Below, one piece after another: positions 1 to 8,421 of a DNA stretch of 36,321 bases. A model generated the notes under the pieces. It was not told the DNA's origin. It did no database searches and saw nothing but the letters and a program-made list of their open reading frames with translations. Both the position numbers and the translations under genes were made by a program. The number at the start of each line of letters is the position of its first letter. Positions within the stretch are counted from its first letter, which is position 1. Source of the DNA: Stutzerimonas stutzeri SDM-LAC (lineage in GTDB: Bacteria > Pseudomonadota > Gammaproteobacteria > Pseudomonadales > Pseudomonadaceae); assembly GCF_000235745.1 (NCBI RefSeq), contig NZ_AGSX01000114.1:1-36321 (forward strand), read 5' to 3'.

Positions 1-10
1 GCGCAACCAT

Positions 11-47
11 CCCCTCTCCCCGCTGGGGAGAGGGTTAGGGTGAGGGG
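11..47. repeat. Short GC-rich hairpin repeat at the left end
   Basis: CCCTCTCCCC (12-21) pairs perfectly with GGGGAGAGGG (25-34) around a 3-base loop and is followed by a G-rich tail to 47. This type of CCCTCTCCCC/GGGGAGAGGG dispersed repeat is common between genes of pseudomonads and xanthomonads (recalled, not searched). It lies at the very start of the window, between the missing upstream gene (expected glcF) and glcG, which may be why the contig breaks here. Confidence 0.55.
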
Positions 48-150
48 AAAGCGGCCCACACCGAGTGCCAAGCCGCACACCGGAGCGGCTCTGGAGCATG
101 AACTCCAGGCTTACAGGAGCAAGGACCGCAGTTAAACGATGCATCAAATG

Positions 151-164
151 GCGAGCAGGCTCGC
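151..164. repeat. Small REP-like palindrome upstream of glcG
   Basis: GCGAGC (151-156) and GCTCGC (159-164) form a 6-bp stem around two bases, resembling the core of Pseudomonas REP elements. A second hairpin, CTGGAG-catgaa-CTCCAG, lies at 91-108. Their presence supports reading 1-213 as intergenic and argues against an upstream glcG start at 139. Confidence 0.35.
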
Positions 165-213
165 TGCAACACAAGTACGCGCCGTGACGCACATCGAATC
201 GACAGGAGAAACC

Positions 214-618
214 ATGAAAACCAAAGCCATGCTGACCCAGACCGAAGTGACCACCATCCTGGCCGCCGCGCGCAGCGAAGCGCAGAACAACGGCTGGGCC
301 GTAACCATCGTGGTCGCCGACGACGGCGGCCACCCGCTGGCGCTGGAACGTCTGGACGGCTGTGCGCCGATCGCCTCCTACATCGCCACCGAAAAGGCGC
401 GCAGCGCCGCGGTGGGTCGTCGCGAGACCAAGGGCTACGAAGACATGGTCAACGGCGGGCGCAACGCGTTCCTGTCCGCGCCGGTGGTCTGCTCGCTGGA
501 AGGTGGCGTCCCGGTGATCGTCGACGGGCAGGTGATCGGTTCGGTCGGTGTCTCCGGCGTGACCGCCGCTCAGGATGCACAGGTCGCCAAGGCCGGCGTT
601 GCCGCTGTCGCCAACTGA
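214..618 (+). CDS. glcG: GlcG/HbpS-family protein of the glycolate operon
   Basis: A 134-residue protein of the GlcG/HbpS-like fold (DUF336), a family with haem- or cobalamin-binding members and no firmly established enzymatic role in glycolate use. Visible family features are the [16 protein letters not shown] stretch (about residues 33-48), the glycine-rich [16 protein letters not shown] segment, and an alanine-rich end. The start at 214 is chosen because CAGGAGA sits just upstream; the frame stays open to 139, but that stretch carries a REP-like palindrome. It is followed after 19 bases by glcB and then glcA, matching the E. coli glcDEFGBA order, so glcDEF presumably lie just outside the left edge. 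Identification is firm; molecular function is not. Confidence 0.9.
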   Translation: MKTKAMLTQTEVTTILAAARSEAQNNGWAVTIVVADDGGHPLALERLDGCAPIASYIATEKARSAAVGRRETKGYEDMVNGGRNAFLSAPVVCSLEGGVPVIVDGQVIGSVGVSGVTAAQDAQVAKAGVAAVAN

Positions 619-637
619 TTCGGAGAAGGAGAAAGAC

Positions 638-2818
638 ATGACCGAGCGCGTAACCCTGGGCCGCCTGCAAGTGGCGGCCAACCTGCAACGCTTTATCGAA
701 GACGAAGTTCTGCCGGGCACCGGCGTCGAGGCAGAAGCCTTCTGGAAGGGCTTCGATCAGCTGGTTCACGACCTGGCACCGAAGAACCGCGCTCTGCTGG
801 CCGAGCGCGACCGCCTGCAGGTCGAGCTGGACAACTGGCACCGCAGCAATCCCGGCCCGATCACCGACATGCCGGCTTACCGCCGCTTCCTCGAGTCCAT
901 CGGCTACCTGCAGCCCGAGCCGGGCGATGTGAAAATCAGCACCAGCAACGTCGACAGCGAAATCGCCACCCAGGCCGGCCCGCAGCTGGTCGTGCCCATC
1001 GGCAATGCCCGCTACGCGCTGAACGCCGCTAACGCCCGCTGGGGCTCGCTGTATGACGCGCTCTACGGCACCGATGCGATCAGTGAAGAGAACGGCGCGC
1101 AGAAGGGTCCGGGCTATAACGAAGTCCGTGGCGCCAAGGTGATCGCCTTCGCACGCAACTTCCTCGATCAGGCCGCGCCGCTGGCTGAGGGCAGCCATGC
1201 CGATTCGGTCAGCTACCGCGTGCAGGATGGCCAGCTCAAGGTCACGCTGGAAAACGGCAGTTTCACCGGCCTGAAGCAGCCGGAAAAATTTGTCGGCTAT
1301 CAGGGCGAAGCCGTCGAGCCGACCGCGATTCTGCTGAAGAACAACGGCCTGCATGTTGAGATCCAGATCGATCCGAACAGCCCGATTGGCCAGACTGATG
1401 CCGCTGGCGTCAAGGATCTGCTGGTCGAAGCCGCTGTCACCACCATCATGGACTGCGAGGATTCCACTGCCGCGGTCGACGCCGACGATAAGGTGCTGGT
1501 CTATCGCAACTGGCTGGGCCTGATGAAAGGCGATCTGGTTGAAGATCTCGAGAAGGGCGGCAAGCGCATCACCCGTCGTCTCAACGCCGACCGCGAATAC
1601 ACCGCGGCCGACGGCTCGAACCTGACGCTGCACGGCCGCTCGCTGTTGTTCATCCGCAACGTCGGTCACCTGATGACCAACCCGGCGATCATCGACGGCG
1701 AAGGCCACGAGATTCCCGAAGGCATCATGGACGGCGTGGTCACCAGCCTGATCGCCAAGCATGACCAGCAGCGAAAGGGCAACTCACGCACCGGCTCGAT
1801 GTATATCGTCAAGCCGAAGATGCACGGGCCGGCCGAAGTGGCGTTCACCGACGAGCTGTTCGGTCGCGTCGAGGACCTGATCGGTCTGCCGCGCTATACC
1901 CTCAAGGTCGGCATCATGGACGAGGAGCGTCGCACCAGCGTCAACCTCAAGGCCTGTATCGGCGCTGCGAAGAATCGCGTTGCCTTTATCAACACCGGCT
2001 TCCTCGACCGCACCGGTGATGAGATGCACACCATCATGGAAGCTGGCGCCGTGCTGCGTAAGGGCGACATGAAGAGCACCGCCTGGATCCAGGCCTACGA
2101 GCGCAACAACGTGCTGGTGGGTCTGAATTGCGGCCTGCGTGGCAAGGCGCAGATTGGCAAGGGCATGTGGGCCATGCCGGACCTGATGGCCGCCATGCTC
2201 GAGCAGAAGATCGCGCACCCCAAGGCTGGCGCCAACACCGCTTGGGTGCCATCGCCGACCGGTGCCACGCTGCATGCGCTGCATTACCACCAGGTCGACG
2301 TGCAGGCCGTTCAGGCCGAGCTGGAAAAGATCGATCTGGCGGGTGAGCGCGACAAGCTGACCAATGACCTGCTGACCATTCCGGTCGCGCCGGAGCGCAA
2401 CTGGTCGGCCGCGGAAATCCAGCAGGAACTGGACAACAACTGCCAGGGCATCCTCGGTTACGTGGTGCGTTGGGTCGAGCAGGGCGTTGGTTGCTCCAAG
2501 GTGCCGGACATCCATGATGTCGGCCTGATGGAAGACCGCGCCACGCTGCGGATCTCCAGCCAGCACCTGGCCAACTGGCTGCACCACGGTGTGGTCGACG
2601 AGCCGCAGGTTCGCGAAACGCTGGAGCGCATGGCCAAGGTGGTCGACCAGCAGAACGCGGGCGATTCGGCCTACCGTCCAATGGCGGGCAACTATGCTCA
2701 GTCAGCAGCGTTCCAGGCGGCCTGTGATCTGGTGTTCAAGGGTCGCGAGCAGCCGAGCGGATACACCGAGCCGCTGCTGCATGCCTGGCGTCAGCGCTTC
2801 AAGCAGCAGGCCGGTTGA
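638..2818 (+). CDS. glcB: Malate synthase G
   Basis: A 726-residue malate synthase, isoform G, which condenses glyoxylate with acetyl-CoA to give malate and CoA in the cytoplasm, allowing growth on glycolate or C2 compounds. The length equals the usual 720-730. The glyoxylate/Mg site motif MDCEDST is present, the arginine of LLFIRNVGH is residue 340 and the catalytic aspartate of [10 protein letters not shown] is residue 633, matching E. coli R338 and D631 with a two-residue offset. GAAGGAGAAAGAC precedes the ATG at 638; upstream in-frame starts fall inside glcG. It is co-directional with glcG (19-base gap) and followed by a hairpin terminator, so glcA is probably transcribed from its own promoter or by readthrough. 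Confidence 0.97.
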   Translation: MTERVTLGRLQVAANLQRFIEDEVLPGTGVEAEAFWKGFDQLVHDLAPKNRALLAERDRLQVELDNWHRSNPGPITDMPAYRRFLESIGYLQPEPGDVKISTSNVDSEIATQAGPQLVVPIGNARYALNAANARWGSLYDALYGTDAISEENGAQKGPGYNEVRGAKVIAFARNFLDQAAPLAEGSHADSVSYRVQDGQLKVTLENGSFTGLKQPEKFVGYQGEAVEPTAILLKNNGLHVEIQIDPNSPIGQTDAAGVKDLLVEAAVTTIMDCEDSTAAVDADDKVLVYRNWLGLMKGDLVEDLEKGGKRITRRLNADREYTAADGSNLTLHGRSLLFIRNVGHLMTNPAIIDGEGHEIPEGIMDGVVTSLIAKHDQQRKGNSRTGSMYIVKPKMHGPAEVAFTDELFGRVEDLIGLPRYTLKVGIMDEERRTSVNLKACIGAAKNRVAFINTGFLDRTGDEMHTIMEAGAVLRKGDMKSTAWIQAYERNNVLVGLNCGLRGKAQIGKGMWAMPDLMAAMLEQKIAHPKAGANTAWVPSPTGATLHALHYHQVDVQAVQAELEKIDLAGERDKLTNDLLTIPVAPERNWSAAEIQQELDNNCQGILGYVVRWVEQGVGCSKVPDIHDVGLMEDRATLRISSQHLANWLHHGVVDEPQVRETLERMAKVVDQQNAGDSAYRPMAGNYAQSAAFQAACDLVFKGREQPSGYTEPLLHAWRQRFKQQAG

Positions 2819-2876
2819 GCGGTATTAGCCGGACAGTCGGCGGTCAGCATTTGCTGATCACCGACGTGATTTGACG

Positions 2877-2907
2877 AGCCCCGGGCGCCTTTCAGCGCTC
2901 GGGGCTT
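2877..2907 (+). terminator. Rho-independent terminator after glcB
   Basis: AGCCCCGGGCGC (2877-2888) pairs with GCGCTCGGGGCT (2895-2906), giving a long GC stem with one mismatch, followed by a short T run. It lies about 60 bases past the glcB stop and would end the glcGB transcript. Confidence 0.7.
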
Positions 2908-3017
2908 TCGAGCAAGAGGGGCCGGCCAACGTGACCCGTTGGTCAGTCGCTCAGGCTGATGTGGCGCTCATATCGGCCATGCGTGGGACCGGGCTTTCCC
3001 GGATAGAAGCGGTCCAC

Positions 3018-3032
3018 AACAAAAAACAAGGA
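3018..3032 (+). promoter_or_regulatory. AAN-repeat (possible Hfq/Crc site) in the glcA leader
   Basis: AAC AAA AAA then CAAGGA lies 9-23 bases before the glcA ATG and overlaps the probable ribosome-binding site (GGA at 3030-3032). AAnAAnAA next to a start codon is the known Hfq-Crc target type in Pseudomonas. That it acts this way here is inference; crc is encoded at 28412-29191. Confidence 0.4.
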
Positions 3033-3040
3033 ACCCAACA

Positions 3041-4750
3041 ATGAGTCAGACACTGCTGTCCATACTGGCCTTCGTGCCGCTGGTGCTGGCGGGGGTACTG
3101 CTGATCGGCTTTCGCTGGCCGGCCAAGTACGCAATGCCGCTGGTTTTCGTGCTCACTGCGTTGATCGGCCTTCTGGCTTGGGACATGACCTTCAACCGGG
3201 TCCTGGCTTCCACGCTGCAAGGGCTGATTCTGACTGCCGCGATCCTCTGGATCATCTTCGGCGCCATCCTTCTTCTCAATACGCTCAAGCACTCCGGGGG
3301 CATCGCGTCGATTCGTCGGGGCTTCGCCAACGTGAGCCCGGACAAGCGCGTACAGGTGCTGATCGTGGCCTGGCTGTTTGGTTGCTTCATCGAAGGCGCC
3401 TCGGGCTTCGGTACGCCGGCTGCGGTCGCTGCGCCGCTGCTGGTCGCGCTGGGCTTCCCCGCGCTGACGGCGGTTGTGCTGGGCATGATGGTGCAATCCA
3501 CGCCGGTATCCTTCGGTGCCGTGGGGACGCCGATTCTGGTGGGTGTCGCCGGTGGTCTGGACCAGGCCACGCTCGGTGGCCAACTGGCTACCGTGGGCAG
3601 CAACTGGGACGTGTTCTTCCAGCTGATCTACTCCCGCGTGGCGATCATCCATGCGCTGTGCGGCATTCTCATGCCGCTGATCATGATCTGCATCATGACG
3701 CGCTTCTTCGGCCGCAACCGCTCCTGGAGCGAAGGGCTGGCGATGGCTCCGTTCGCCATTTTCACCGGTCTGGCGTTCGTCATCCCTTACGCCGCTGCCG
3801 GTGTGTTCCTCGGCCCGGAATTCCCATCGATGATCGGCGCGCTGGTCGGCCTGGCCATCGTGGTTCCGGCGGCGAAGGCTGGCTTCCTGCTGCCCAAGAC
3901 CAGCTGGGACTTCGCCCCGGCTAGCGAGTGGCCGGTGGAGTGGATGGGCAAGATCGAGATGAAGATCGATGACGTCGCTGGACGCACACCGATCTCCGTA
4001 CCGATGGCCTGGGCACCGTACCTGCTGCTGGCGATCTTCCTGGTGATGTCGCGGATTTTCCCGCAGCTCAAAGCGGCGCTGATGTCGGTCAGCTTCGGCT
4101 GGAAGGACATCCTTGGTGAAACCGGCGTCTCAGGAACCCTGGAGCCGCTGTATCTGCCGGGCGGGATTCTCTGCATGGTGGTGCTGGTGACGTTCTTCCT
4201 GCATCGGATGAAGGCTGCTCAGCTGGGTGCCGCTATCGCCGAATCGAGCAAGACGCTGCTCGGCGCCGGCTTCGTGCTGATCTTCACCATCCCGATGGTG
4301 CGAATCCTGATCAACTCGGGCGTCAACGGCTCCGATCTGGTCTCGATGCCGGTGGCCATGGCGCAGCTGGTGGCCAACAGTGTGGGCGGTGTCTATCCGT
4401 TCTTCTCGCCTGCGGTCGGCGCGCTGGGGGCCTTCATTGCTGGCTCCAACACCGTGTCCAACCTGATGCTCTCGCAGTTCCAGTACAACACTGCCGGGCT
4501 GCTGGGGATTTCCGGCGCGCTGATGGTGGCGCTGCAATCGGTGGGTGCGGCGGCGGGCAACATGATCGCCATTCACAACGTGGTAGCGGCTTCGGCCACG
4601 GTTGGCTTGCTGGGGCGCGAAGGCATCACGCTGCGCAAGACCATGCTGCCGACCCTGTACTACCTCGTGCTGGCCGGAAGCATCGGTCTGATCGGCTTCT
4701 ACGTGATGGGAATCAGCGATCCGCTGGTGGGAATAGCGACCGCCAGTTGA
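3041..4750 (+). CDS. glcA: Glycolate/L-lactate permease (LctP family)
   Basis: A 569-residue inner-membrane proton symporter of the lactate permease (LctP/LldP/GlcA) family, moving L-lactate, D-lactate or glycolate. The sequence is almost entirely hydrophobic, with roughly 12-14 membrane helices and the family stretch [20 protein letters not shown] near residues 115-135; [10 protein letters not shown] and GSNTVSNLM are further conserved LctP signatures. Family members run 550-570 residues. The name glcA is preferred over lldP because the gene follows glcG-glcB in the E. coli order; substrate preference cannot be read from sequence. The ATG follows an A-rich leader with a weak GGA ribosome site. 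A strong terminator follows 17 bases after the stop. Confidence 0.92.
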   Translation: MSQTLLSILAFVPLVLAGVLLIGFRWPAKYAMPLVFVLTALIGLLAWDMTFNRVLASTLQGLILTAAILWIIFGAILLLNTLKHSGGIASIRRGFANVSPDKRVQVLIVAWLFGCFIEGASGFGTPAAVAAPLLVALGFPALTAVVLGMMVQSTPVSFGAVGTPILVGVAGGLDQATLGGQLATVGSNWDVFFQLIYSRVAIIHALCGILMPLIMICIMTRFFGRNRSWSEGLAMAPFAIFTGLAFVIPYAAAGVFLGPEFPSMIGALVGLAIVVPAAKAGFLLPKTSWDFAPASEWPVEWMGKIEMKIDDVAGRTPISVPMAWAPYLLLAIFLVMSRIFPQLKAALMSVSFGWKDILGETGVSGTLEPLYLPGGILCMVVLVTFFLHRMKAAQLGAAIAESSKTLLGAGFVLIFTIPMVRILINSGVNGSDLVSMPVAMAQLVANSVGGVYPFFSPAVGALGAFIAGSNTVSNLMLSQFQYNTAGLLGISGALMVALQSVGAAAGNMIAIHNVVAASATVGLLGREGITLRKTMLPTLYYLVLAGSIGLIGFYVMGISDPLVGIATAS

Positions 4751-4767
4751 TGGTGGCGTGAACCCGG

Positions 4768-4796
4768 ACGGGCGGCTCAGGCCGCCCGTTTTGTTT
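4768..4796 (+). terminator. Rho-independent terminator after glcA
   Basis: ACGGGCGGC (4768-4776) pairs perfectly with GCCGCCCGT (4781-4789) around a four-base loop, followed by TTTTGTTT. It is a textbook intrinsic terminator. Confidence 0.88.
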
Positions 4797-4906
4797 GTCC
4801 GGAAAATATTTACCGGCCCGCGGTCTATCACCAGGCTGCCGGCGTTTGGCGGATCGCGGTGTTCTGGTATAGCGTGCAGCGCACGCGAGACTGATCGAGG
4901 TGAGTG

Positions 4907-5074
4907 ATGAAAAAGTGGCAATGCGTGGTATGCGGATTCATCTATGACGAAGCCGAGGGCTGGCCGGACGACGGCATCGCTCCGGGCACCGCCTGGGAGG
5001 ATGTGCCGGAAGACTGGCTGTGCCCCGACTGCGGCGTCGGCAAGATTGACTTCGAAATGGTCGCGATCGGCTGA
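4907..5074 (+). CDS. rubA: Rubredoxin
   Basis: A 55-residue electron carrier holding one iron in a Cys4 site. The two knuckles are CVVCG (Cys6, Cys9) and CPDCG (Cys39, Cys42), with the aromatic and acidic core typical of AlkG2-type single-domain rubredoxins. The gene starts at the ATG at 4907 after GAGGTGAGTG. One base separates its stop from the rubredoxin reductase ATG, so the two are transcriptionally and probably translationally coupled: reductase passes electrons from NADH to rubredoxin, which serves a di-iron hydroxylase or oxygen/peroxide detoxification. P. aeruginosa has two tandem rubA genes here (recalled); this window has one. Confidence 0.96.
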   Translation: MKKWQCVVCGFIYDEAEGWPDDGIAPGTAWEDVPEDWLCPDCGVGKIDFEMVAIG

Positions 5075-5075
5075 T

Positions 5076-6278
5076 ATGAACGAATCGAACGATACAAAGC
5101 TGCCTCTGGTGATCATCGGTACCGGGCTGGCCGGCTACAACCTCGCCCGTGAATTTCGCAAGTTCGACAGCGAGACGCCGCTGCTGCTGATCACCGCGGA
5201 TGACGGTCGCTCCTATTCCAAGCCTATGCTCTCGACCGGTTTCGCCATGAACAAGGATGCCGACGCGCTCGGCATGACGGTCGCGGGGCCGATGGCGATT
5301 CAGCTCAACGCCGAGATTCGTACCCATACGAGGGTGACGCGCCTCGATCCGGCCAATCGCCGCGTCTGGATCGGCAACGAGCCCGTGCCCTACCGCGATC
5401 TGGTGATCGCCTGGGGCGCGCAGACGATCAACGTGCCCGTTGCCGGTGATGCGCAGGATGCGATCTTCCCGATCAACGATCTGCTCGATTACGGCCGTTT
5501 CCGCGAGGCGGCAAAGGGCAAGCGCCGCGTGCTAATCCTCGGTGCGGGGCTGATTGGCTGCGAGTTTGCCAATGACCTGTTGCAGGGTGGCTATGAAGTG
5601 GAACTGGTGGCGCCCTGTGAGCAGATCATGCCGTCCCTGCTGCCGGTCGAATCGGCCGCGGCGGTGCAGCGCGGGTTGGAATCGCTGGGCGCGCGTTTCC
5701 ATCTCGGTCCGGTACTCGAGCGGCTGGATCGCGAAAATGACCGGCTGCAGGCGCAGCTGTCAGATGGTCAGCGAATCCAATGCGATCTGGTGGTCAGTGC
5801 CGTGGGTTTGCGCCCGCGTACCGAGCTGGCCGAAGCCGCGGGTCTGCGGGTCGGCCGTGGCATCGAAGTCGATCGGCTGCTGCAGACTTCACTGGAGCAC
5901 GTTTACGCTCTGGGCGATTGTGCCGAGGTGGAGGGGCTCAACCTGCTGTATGTGATGCCGCTGATGAGTGGCGTCCGTGCGCTGGCCAGAACCCTCACCG
6001 GCCAGCCGACGCCTGTCACTTACGGACCCATGCCGATCACGGTGAAGACGCCGATCTGCCCGTTGGTGGTTTCACCACCAGCAGCAGGCAGCAATGGCAG
6101 CTGGAGCGTCGAGGGTGAAGGCAATGATCTGACGGCGTTGTTTCAGGATCGCGAAGGCCGCCTGCTGGGCTACGCCCTGACCGGAACGGCCGTGCAGCAG
6201 CGTCTGGCACTCAATAAGCAATTGCCGCCGGTGTTGGCGGAACTGCCTCAGGTTCTGTCGTTAAAGTCTTCGCATTGA
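5076..6278 (+). CDS. rubB: Rubredoxin-NAD(+) reductase
   Basis: A 400-residue FAD flavoprotein that reduces rubredoxin with NADH. The N-terminal FAD dinucleotide motif [12 protein letters not shown] (about residues 12-24), the central NAD motif [13 protein letters not shown] (about 150-165) and the second FAD motif YALGDCAEV (about 280) are all present in the order of the pyridine-nucleotide disulphide oxidoreductase superfamily; no redox-active CxxxxC is present, as expected for this class. The start at 5076 is one base after the rubA stop; an upstream in-frame ATG at 4944 lies inside rubA and is rejected. Slightly longer than the P. aeruginosa protein I recall (384 residues). The partner is the adjacent rubredoxin. 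Confidence 0.94.
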   Translation: MNESNDTKLPLVIIGTGLAGYNLAREFRKFDSETPLLLITADDGRSYSKPMLSTGFAMNKDADALGMTVAGPMAIQLNAEIRTHTRVTRLDPANRRVWIGNEPVPYRDLVIAWGAQTINVPVAGDAQDAIFPINDLLDYGRFREAAKGKRRVLILGAGLIGCEFANDLLQGGYEVELVAPCEQIMPSLLPVESAAAVQRGLESLGARFHLGPVLERLDRENDRLQAQLSDGQRIQCDLVVSAVGLRPRTELAEAAGLRVGRGIEVDRLLQTSLEHVYALGDCAEVEGLNLLYVMPLMSGVRALARTLTGQPTPVTYGPMPITVKTPICPLVVSPPAAGSNGSWSVEGEGNDLTALFQDREGRLLGYALTGTAVQQRLALNKQLPPVLAELPQVLSLKSSH

Positions 6279-6378
6279 TTCGGCAAAGCACTGGCGAGGA
6301 CTGGCGCGAGTGCTAGCAGCGTGCCATGCTCCGTTGATCCGCTGGTGTGCAGCCTAGAGCTGCTGCAGCGGTATGGAA

Positions 6379-6415
6379 TGCTGCTCGGAGAGCAGCAAAC
6401 AAAAAAAACAATAAA
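6379..6415 (+). promoter_or_regulatory. hup leader: stem-loop plus six AAN triplets
   Basis: TGCTGCTC (6379-6386) and GAGCAGCA (6390-6397) form a perfect 8-bp stem with a three-base loop. It is followed immediately by AAC AAA AAA AAC AAT AAA (6398-6415), six uninterrupted A-R-N triplets of the kind bound by the distal face of Hfq and by Hfq-Crc. The ribosome-binding site AGAGG (6421-6425) and ATG at 6432 come right after, so binding would mask initiation. Regulation by Hfq or Crc is inferred. Confidence 0.45.
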
Positions 6416-6431
6416 GATGTAGAGGCTATCT

Positions 6432-6704
6432 ATGCGCAAACCGGAACTCGCAGCCGCTATCGCCGAAAAGGCCGATCTCACCAAGGATCAGGCCAACCGA
6501 GTACTCAACGCCGTACTGGATGAAATCACCAACGCACTGAACCGCAAGGACAGTGTTACCCTGGTGGGTTTCGGCACCTTCTTGCAACGACACCGCGGGG
6601 CCCGTACGGGCAAGAACCCGCAGACGGGTCAACCCGTCACCATCAAGGCCAGCAACACTGTGGCTTTCAAGCCGGGAAAGATGCTGAAAGACGCGATCAA
6701 TTAA
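6432..6704 (+). CDS. hupA: HU-family DNA-binding protein
   Basis: A 90-residue histone-like protein that binds and bends DNA non-specifically as a dimer, compacting the nucleoid and assisting replication and transcription. The family signature GFGTF followed by a beta-arm rich in Arg, Lys, Gly and Pro (RHRGARTGKNPQTGQPVTIK) and the C-terminal KPGKMLKDAIN are clear. AGAGG six bases before the ATG sets the start. It sits downstream of rubB, the same place as the P. putida/P. aeruginosa hup gene I recall (PA5348). The naming among hupA/hupB/hupN is by position and is less sure than the family. Its leader holds an unusual hairpin and A-rich tract. Confidence 0.92.
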   Translation: MRKPELAAAIAEKADLTKDQANRVLNAVLDEITNALNRKDSVTLVGFGTFLQRHRGARTGKNPQTGQPVTIKASNTVAFKPGKMLKDAIN

Positions 6705-6714
6705 AGTCGCGCCG

Positions 6715-6738
6715 CCCGGGGCCACCCAGGCTCCGGGT
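6715..6738 (+). terminator. Hairpin after hup, possible weak terminator
   Basis: CCCGGGGCC (6715-6723) pairs with GGCTCCGGG (6729-6737) with one internal mismatch and a five-base loop, 11 bases after the hup stop. There is no T run, so intrinsic termination is doubtful. Confidence 0.35.
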
Positions 6739-6782
6739 CAGCCTGACTGAACGGTCCACTCCAGACCCCTCTGTTCTCCTGC

Positions 6783-6810
6783 TTTCACCGCACAGACCAG
6801 CCGCTACAAT
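6783..6810 (+). promoter_or_regulatory. Possible promoter of the SCP2-like gene
   Basis: TACAAT (6805-6810) is a good -10 element 30 bases before the start codon, with TTTCAC (6783-6788) as a weak -35 at 16-base spacing. Confidence 0.3.
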
Positions 6811-6840
6811 GCCGTTTTTCCCGCCAACAGTCGGTCAACC

Positions 6841-7227
6841 ATGAAATTTCGCTTTCTTCTCTGGATGCTTGGTCGCTTGATGGCCAAGGCCAGCCGCAAC
6901 AATCCTGACTTCCAGAATCAACTCGGCGACAAGGATCTGACCTTCCAGCTGCACACCCTCGACGGCAAGGTGGCCCGGCATTACGTCGTCAAGGACCAGC
7001 GCGTCACCAGCCATGGCGGCGCTGCAGCTGAACCTGCCTTCGCCATCGGCTTCAAGGACGGCGCCTACGGTTTCGACACCATGAACGCGAAGAACAAGCA
7101 GCTCGCGTTTATGCAGGGCATTCAAAACAAAGACATTCAGATCCAGGGCAACCCCGCGCTGGTGATGTGGTTTCAGGGCCTGACGAAGTATTTGAAGCCG
7201 CGGAAGAAGAAGCCGGAAGCGGCGTGA
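6841..7227 (+). CDS. SCP2-like sterol-binding-fold small protein
   Basis: A 128-residue cytoplasmic protein with no catalytic motif. The centre (about residues 30-110) has the pattern of the SCP2 lipid-transfer fold: alternating strands such as LTFQLHTLDGKVARHYVV, a glycine-rich turn, then a helix FMQGIQNKDIQIQGNPALVMWFQGL close to the C-terminus, resembling the 'GKLKIQGDM' ending of that family. The tail is lysine-rich (PRKKKPE). By position it corresponds to P. aeruginosa PA5347, next to hup (recalled). Homologues have sometimes been labelled 'helicase', which nothing here supports. Ligand and role are unknown. Confidence 0.78.
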   Translation: MKFRFLLWMLGRLMAKASRNNPDFQNQLGDKDLTFQLHTLDGKVARHYVVKDQRVTSHGGAAAEPAFAIGFKDGAYGFDTMNAKNKQLAFMQGIQNKDIQIQGNPALVMWFQGLTKYLKPRKKKPEAA

Positions 7228-7331
7228 TCCGACGGTTTTTGCCTGCCCGGCGAGGCGCCGTTACCTCCGGTTGATCGGCGGCGCGTCTGCAGTTGGTCGG
7301 CACAAGCAATGCCCGCCGAGCCAGCCGGCGA

Positions 7332-8237
7332 CTATTGCTGCTGCGCCATCCATACGCGGGCTTCGTTCAACAACCAGTCACGAAAAGCATTCATAGCCGC
7401 CGACTCCACCCGCCGTTCGGGGATCATCAGGTGGTAAGCCTGGCCCTCGCGACGGTACGAGTGTGGGTGCGCAATCACCAGGCGCCCCTCCGCCAGCTCT
7501 CGCTGGATCAGGAAGGGCGGGATCAGCGCGACACCCATCTGATGTTCGGCAGCCTGAGCCAGCATCGAGAACAGCTCCAGTCGCGGCCCGGTCATGTCCC
7601 GCGCGACCTTCAGCCCCAGCGAGTCGAACCACTGCCGCCAGGCATAGGGGCGCGTGGTCTGCTGCAGCAACGGCATCTCGGCGATGGCGTGAGGTTCCAG
7701 TCGATCCCCGCAGTTCAGCAGTGCCGGGCTGCAGACCGGTAGAGAATTTTCCGGCATGAGCGCATGCGCAACGGTTCCGGACCATTCGCCATCGCCGAAA
7801 TAGATCGCCGCATCAAAATCGGTGTCGGCAAAGAGGAAAGGGCGGGTGCGGTTAGTCAGATTGACCGTTATTTCGGGGTGTAGCGTCTGGAACTGATGCA
7901 TTCGCGGCAATAGCCATTGAGTGCCGAAGGTCGGCACCAGCGCCAGCTCGATGGTTTGGGCGCCCTGCTGGCCCATCACTGACAATGTATCGCGTTCCAC
8001 CGCATCGAGTTGAGTGGCGACTCGTCGCGCATAGGACTGGCCGGCCTCGGTCAGCTTCACGCCGCGGCGAGAGCGACGGAACAGTTCCAGCCCGAGAAAT
8101 TCTTCGAGGCCGCCGATCTGCCGGCAAATGGCGCTTTGGGTCAGCGCCAGCTCTTCAGCGGCGCGAGTGAAGCTCTGGTGGCGTGCTGCCGCTTCGAAGG
8201 CAATAAGCGCGGCGGTGCTAGGAATTTTGCGGCGCAT
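7332..8237 (-). CDS. gcdR: LysR-type regulator of glutarate degradation
   Basis: A 301-residue LysR-family regulator. The N-terminal winged helix-turn-helix (residues 1-65: AFEAAARHQSFTRAAEELAL, then TQSAICRQIGGLEEFLG and LFRRSRRGVKLTEAG) is followed by a periplasmic-binding-protein-like effector domain from about residue 90. It resembles the GcvA-like subgroup. It is divergent from gcdH-gcoT, the arrangement known in P. putida and P. aeruginosa, where GcdR activates the operon in response to glutarate or glutaryl-CoA-related ligands. The 184-base intergenic region contains a perfect T-N11-A dyad at 8292-8306, the likely binding site. Start codon ATG at 8237; the alternative downstream starts would delete the DNA-binding domain. 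Confidence 0.88.
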   Translation of the reverse strand: MRRKIPSTAALIAFEAAARHQSFTRAAEELALTQSAICRQIGGLEEFLGLELFRRSRRGVKLTEAGQSYARRVATQLDAVERDTLSVMGQQGAQTIELALVPTFGTQWLLPRMHQFQTLHPEITVNLTNRTRPFLFADTDFDAAIYFGDGEWSGTVAHALMPENSLPVCSPALLNCGDRLEPHAIAEMPLLQQTTRPYAWRQWFDSLGLKVARDMTGPRLELFSMLAQAAEHQMGVALIPPFLIQRELAEGRLVIAHPHSYRREGQAYHLMIPERRVESAAMNAFRDWLLNEARVWMAQQQ

Positions 8238-8291
8238 TATGCGGTCACCTCACTAATATCGGTGCAAATACGGCCTTAAGCATACTTTGTA

Positions 8292-8306
8292 GTGCGCAAA
8301 TCGCAC
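8292..8306. promoter_or_regulatory. LysR-type operator (T-N11-A dyad) between gcdR and gcdH
   Basis: GTGCG-CAAAT-CGCAC is a perfect 5-5-5 inverted repeat with the T-N11-A spacing typical of LysR recognition sites. Related partial copies lie at 8262-8272 (GTGCAAATACG) and around 8327-8336 (GTTTGCGATC), as expected for recognition plus activation sites. GcdR binding is inferred from position. Confidence 0.62.
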
Positions 8307-8421
8307 AGGTCATTGCGGATTACTCGTTTGCGATCGAAGGATTCAGCTTCTAGGATCAACCCATCCGAATGCTGTATCGGGCCTCTCGCCCGGTTCACCG
8401 TCTACGACAAGAGGACCACCC

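Noticed and set aside
449-1762. 437-codon open frame on the minus strand inside glcB
   Set aside because: It is the antisense shadow of malate synthase in GC-rich DNA; the translation has no family features and glcB is certain.
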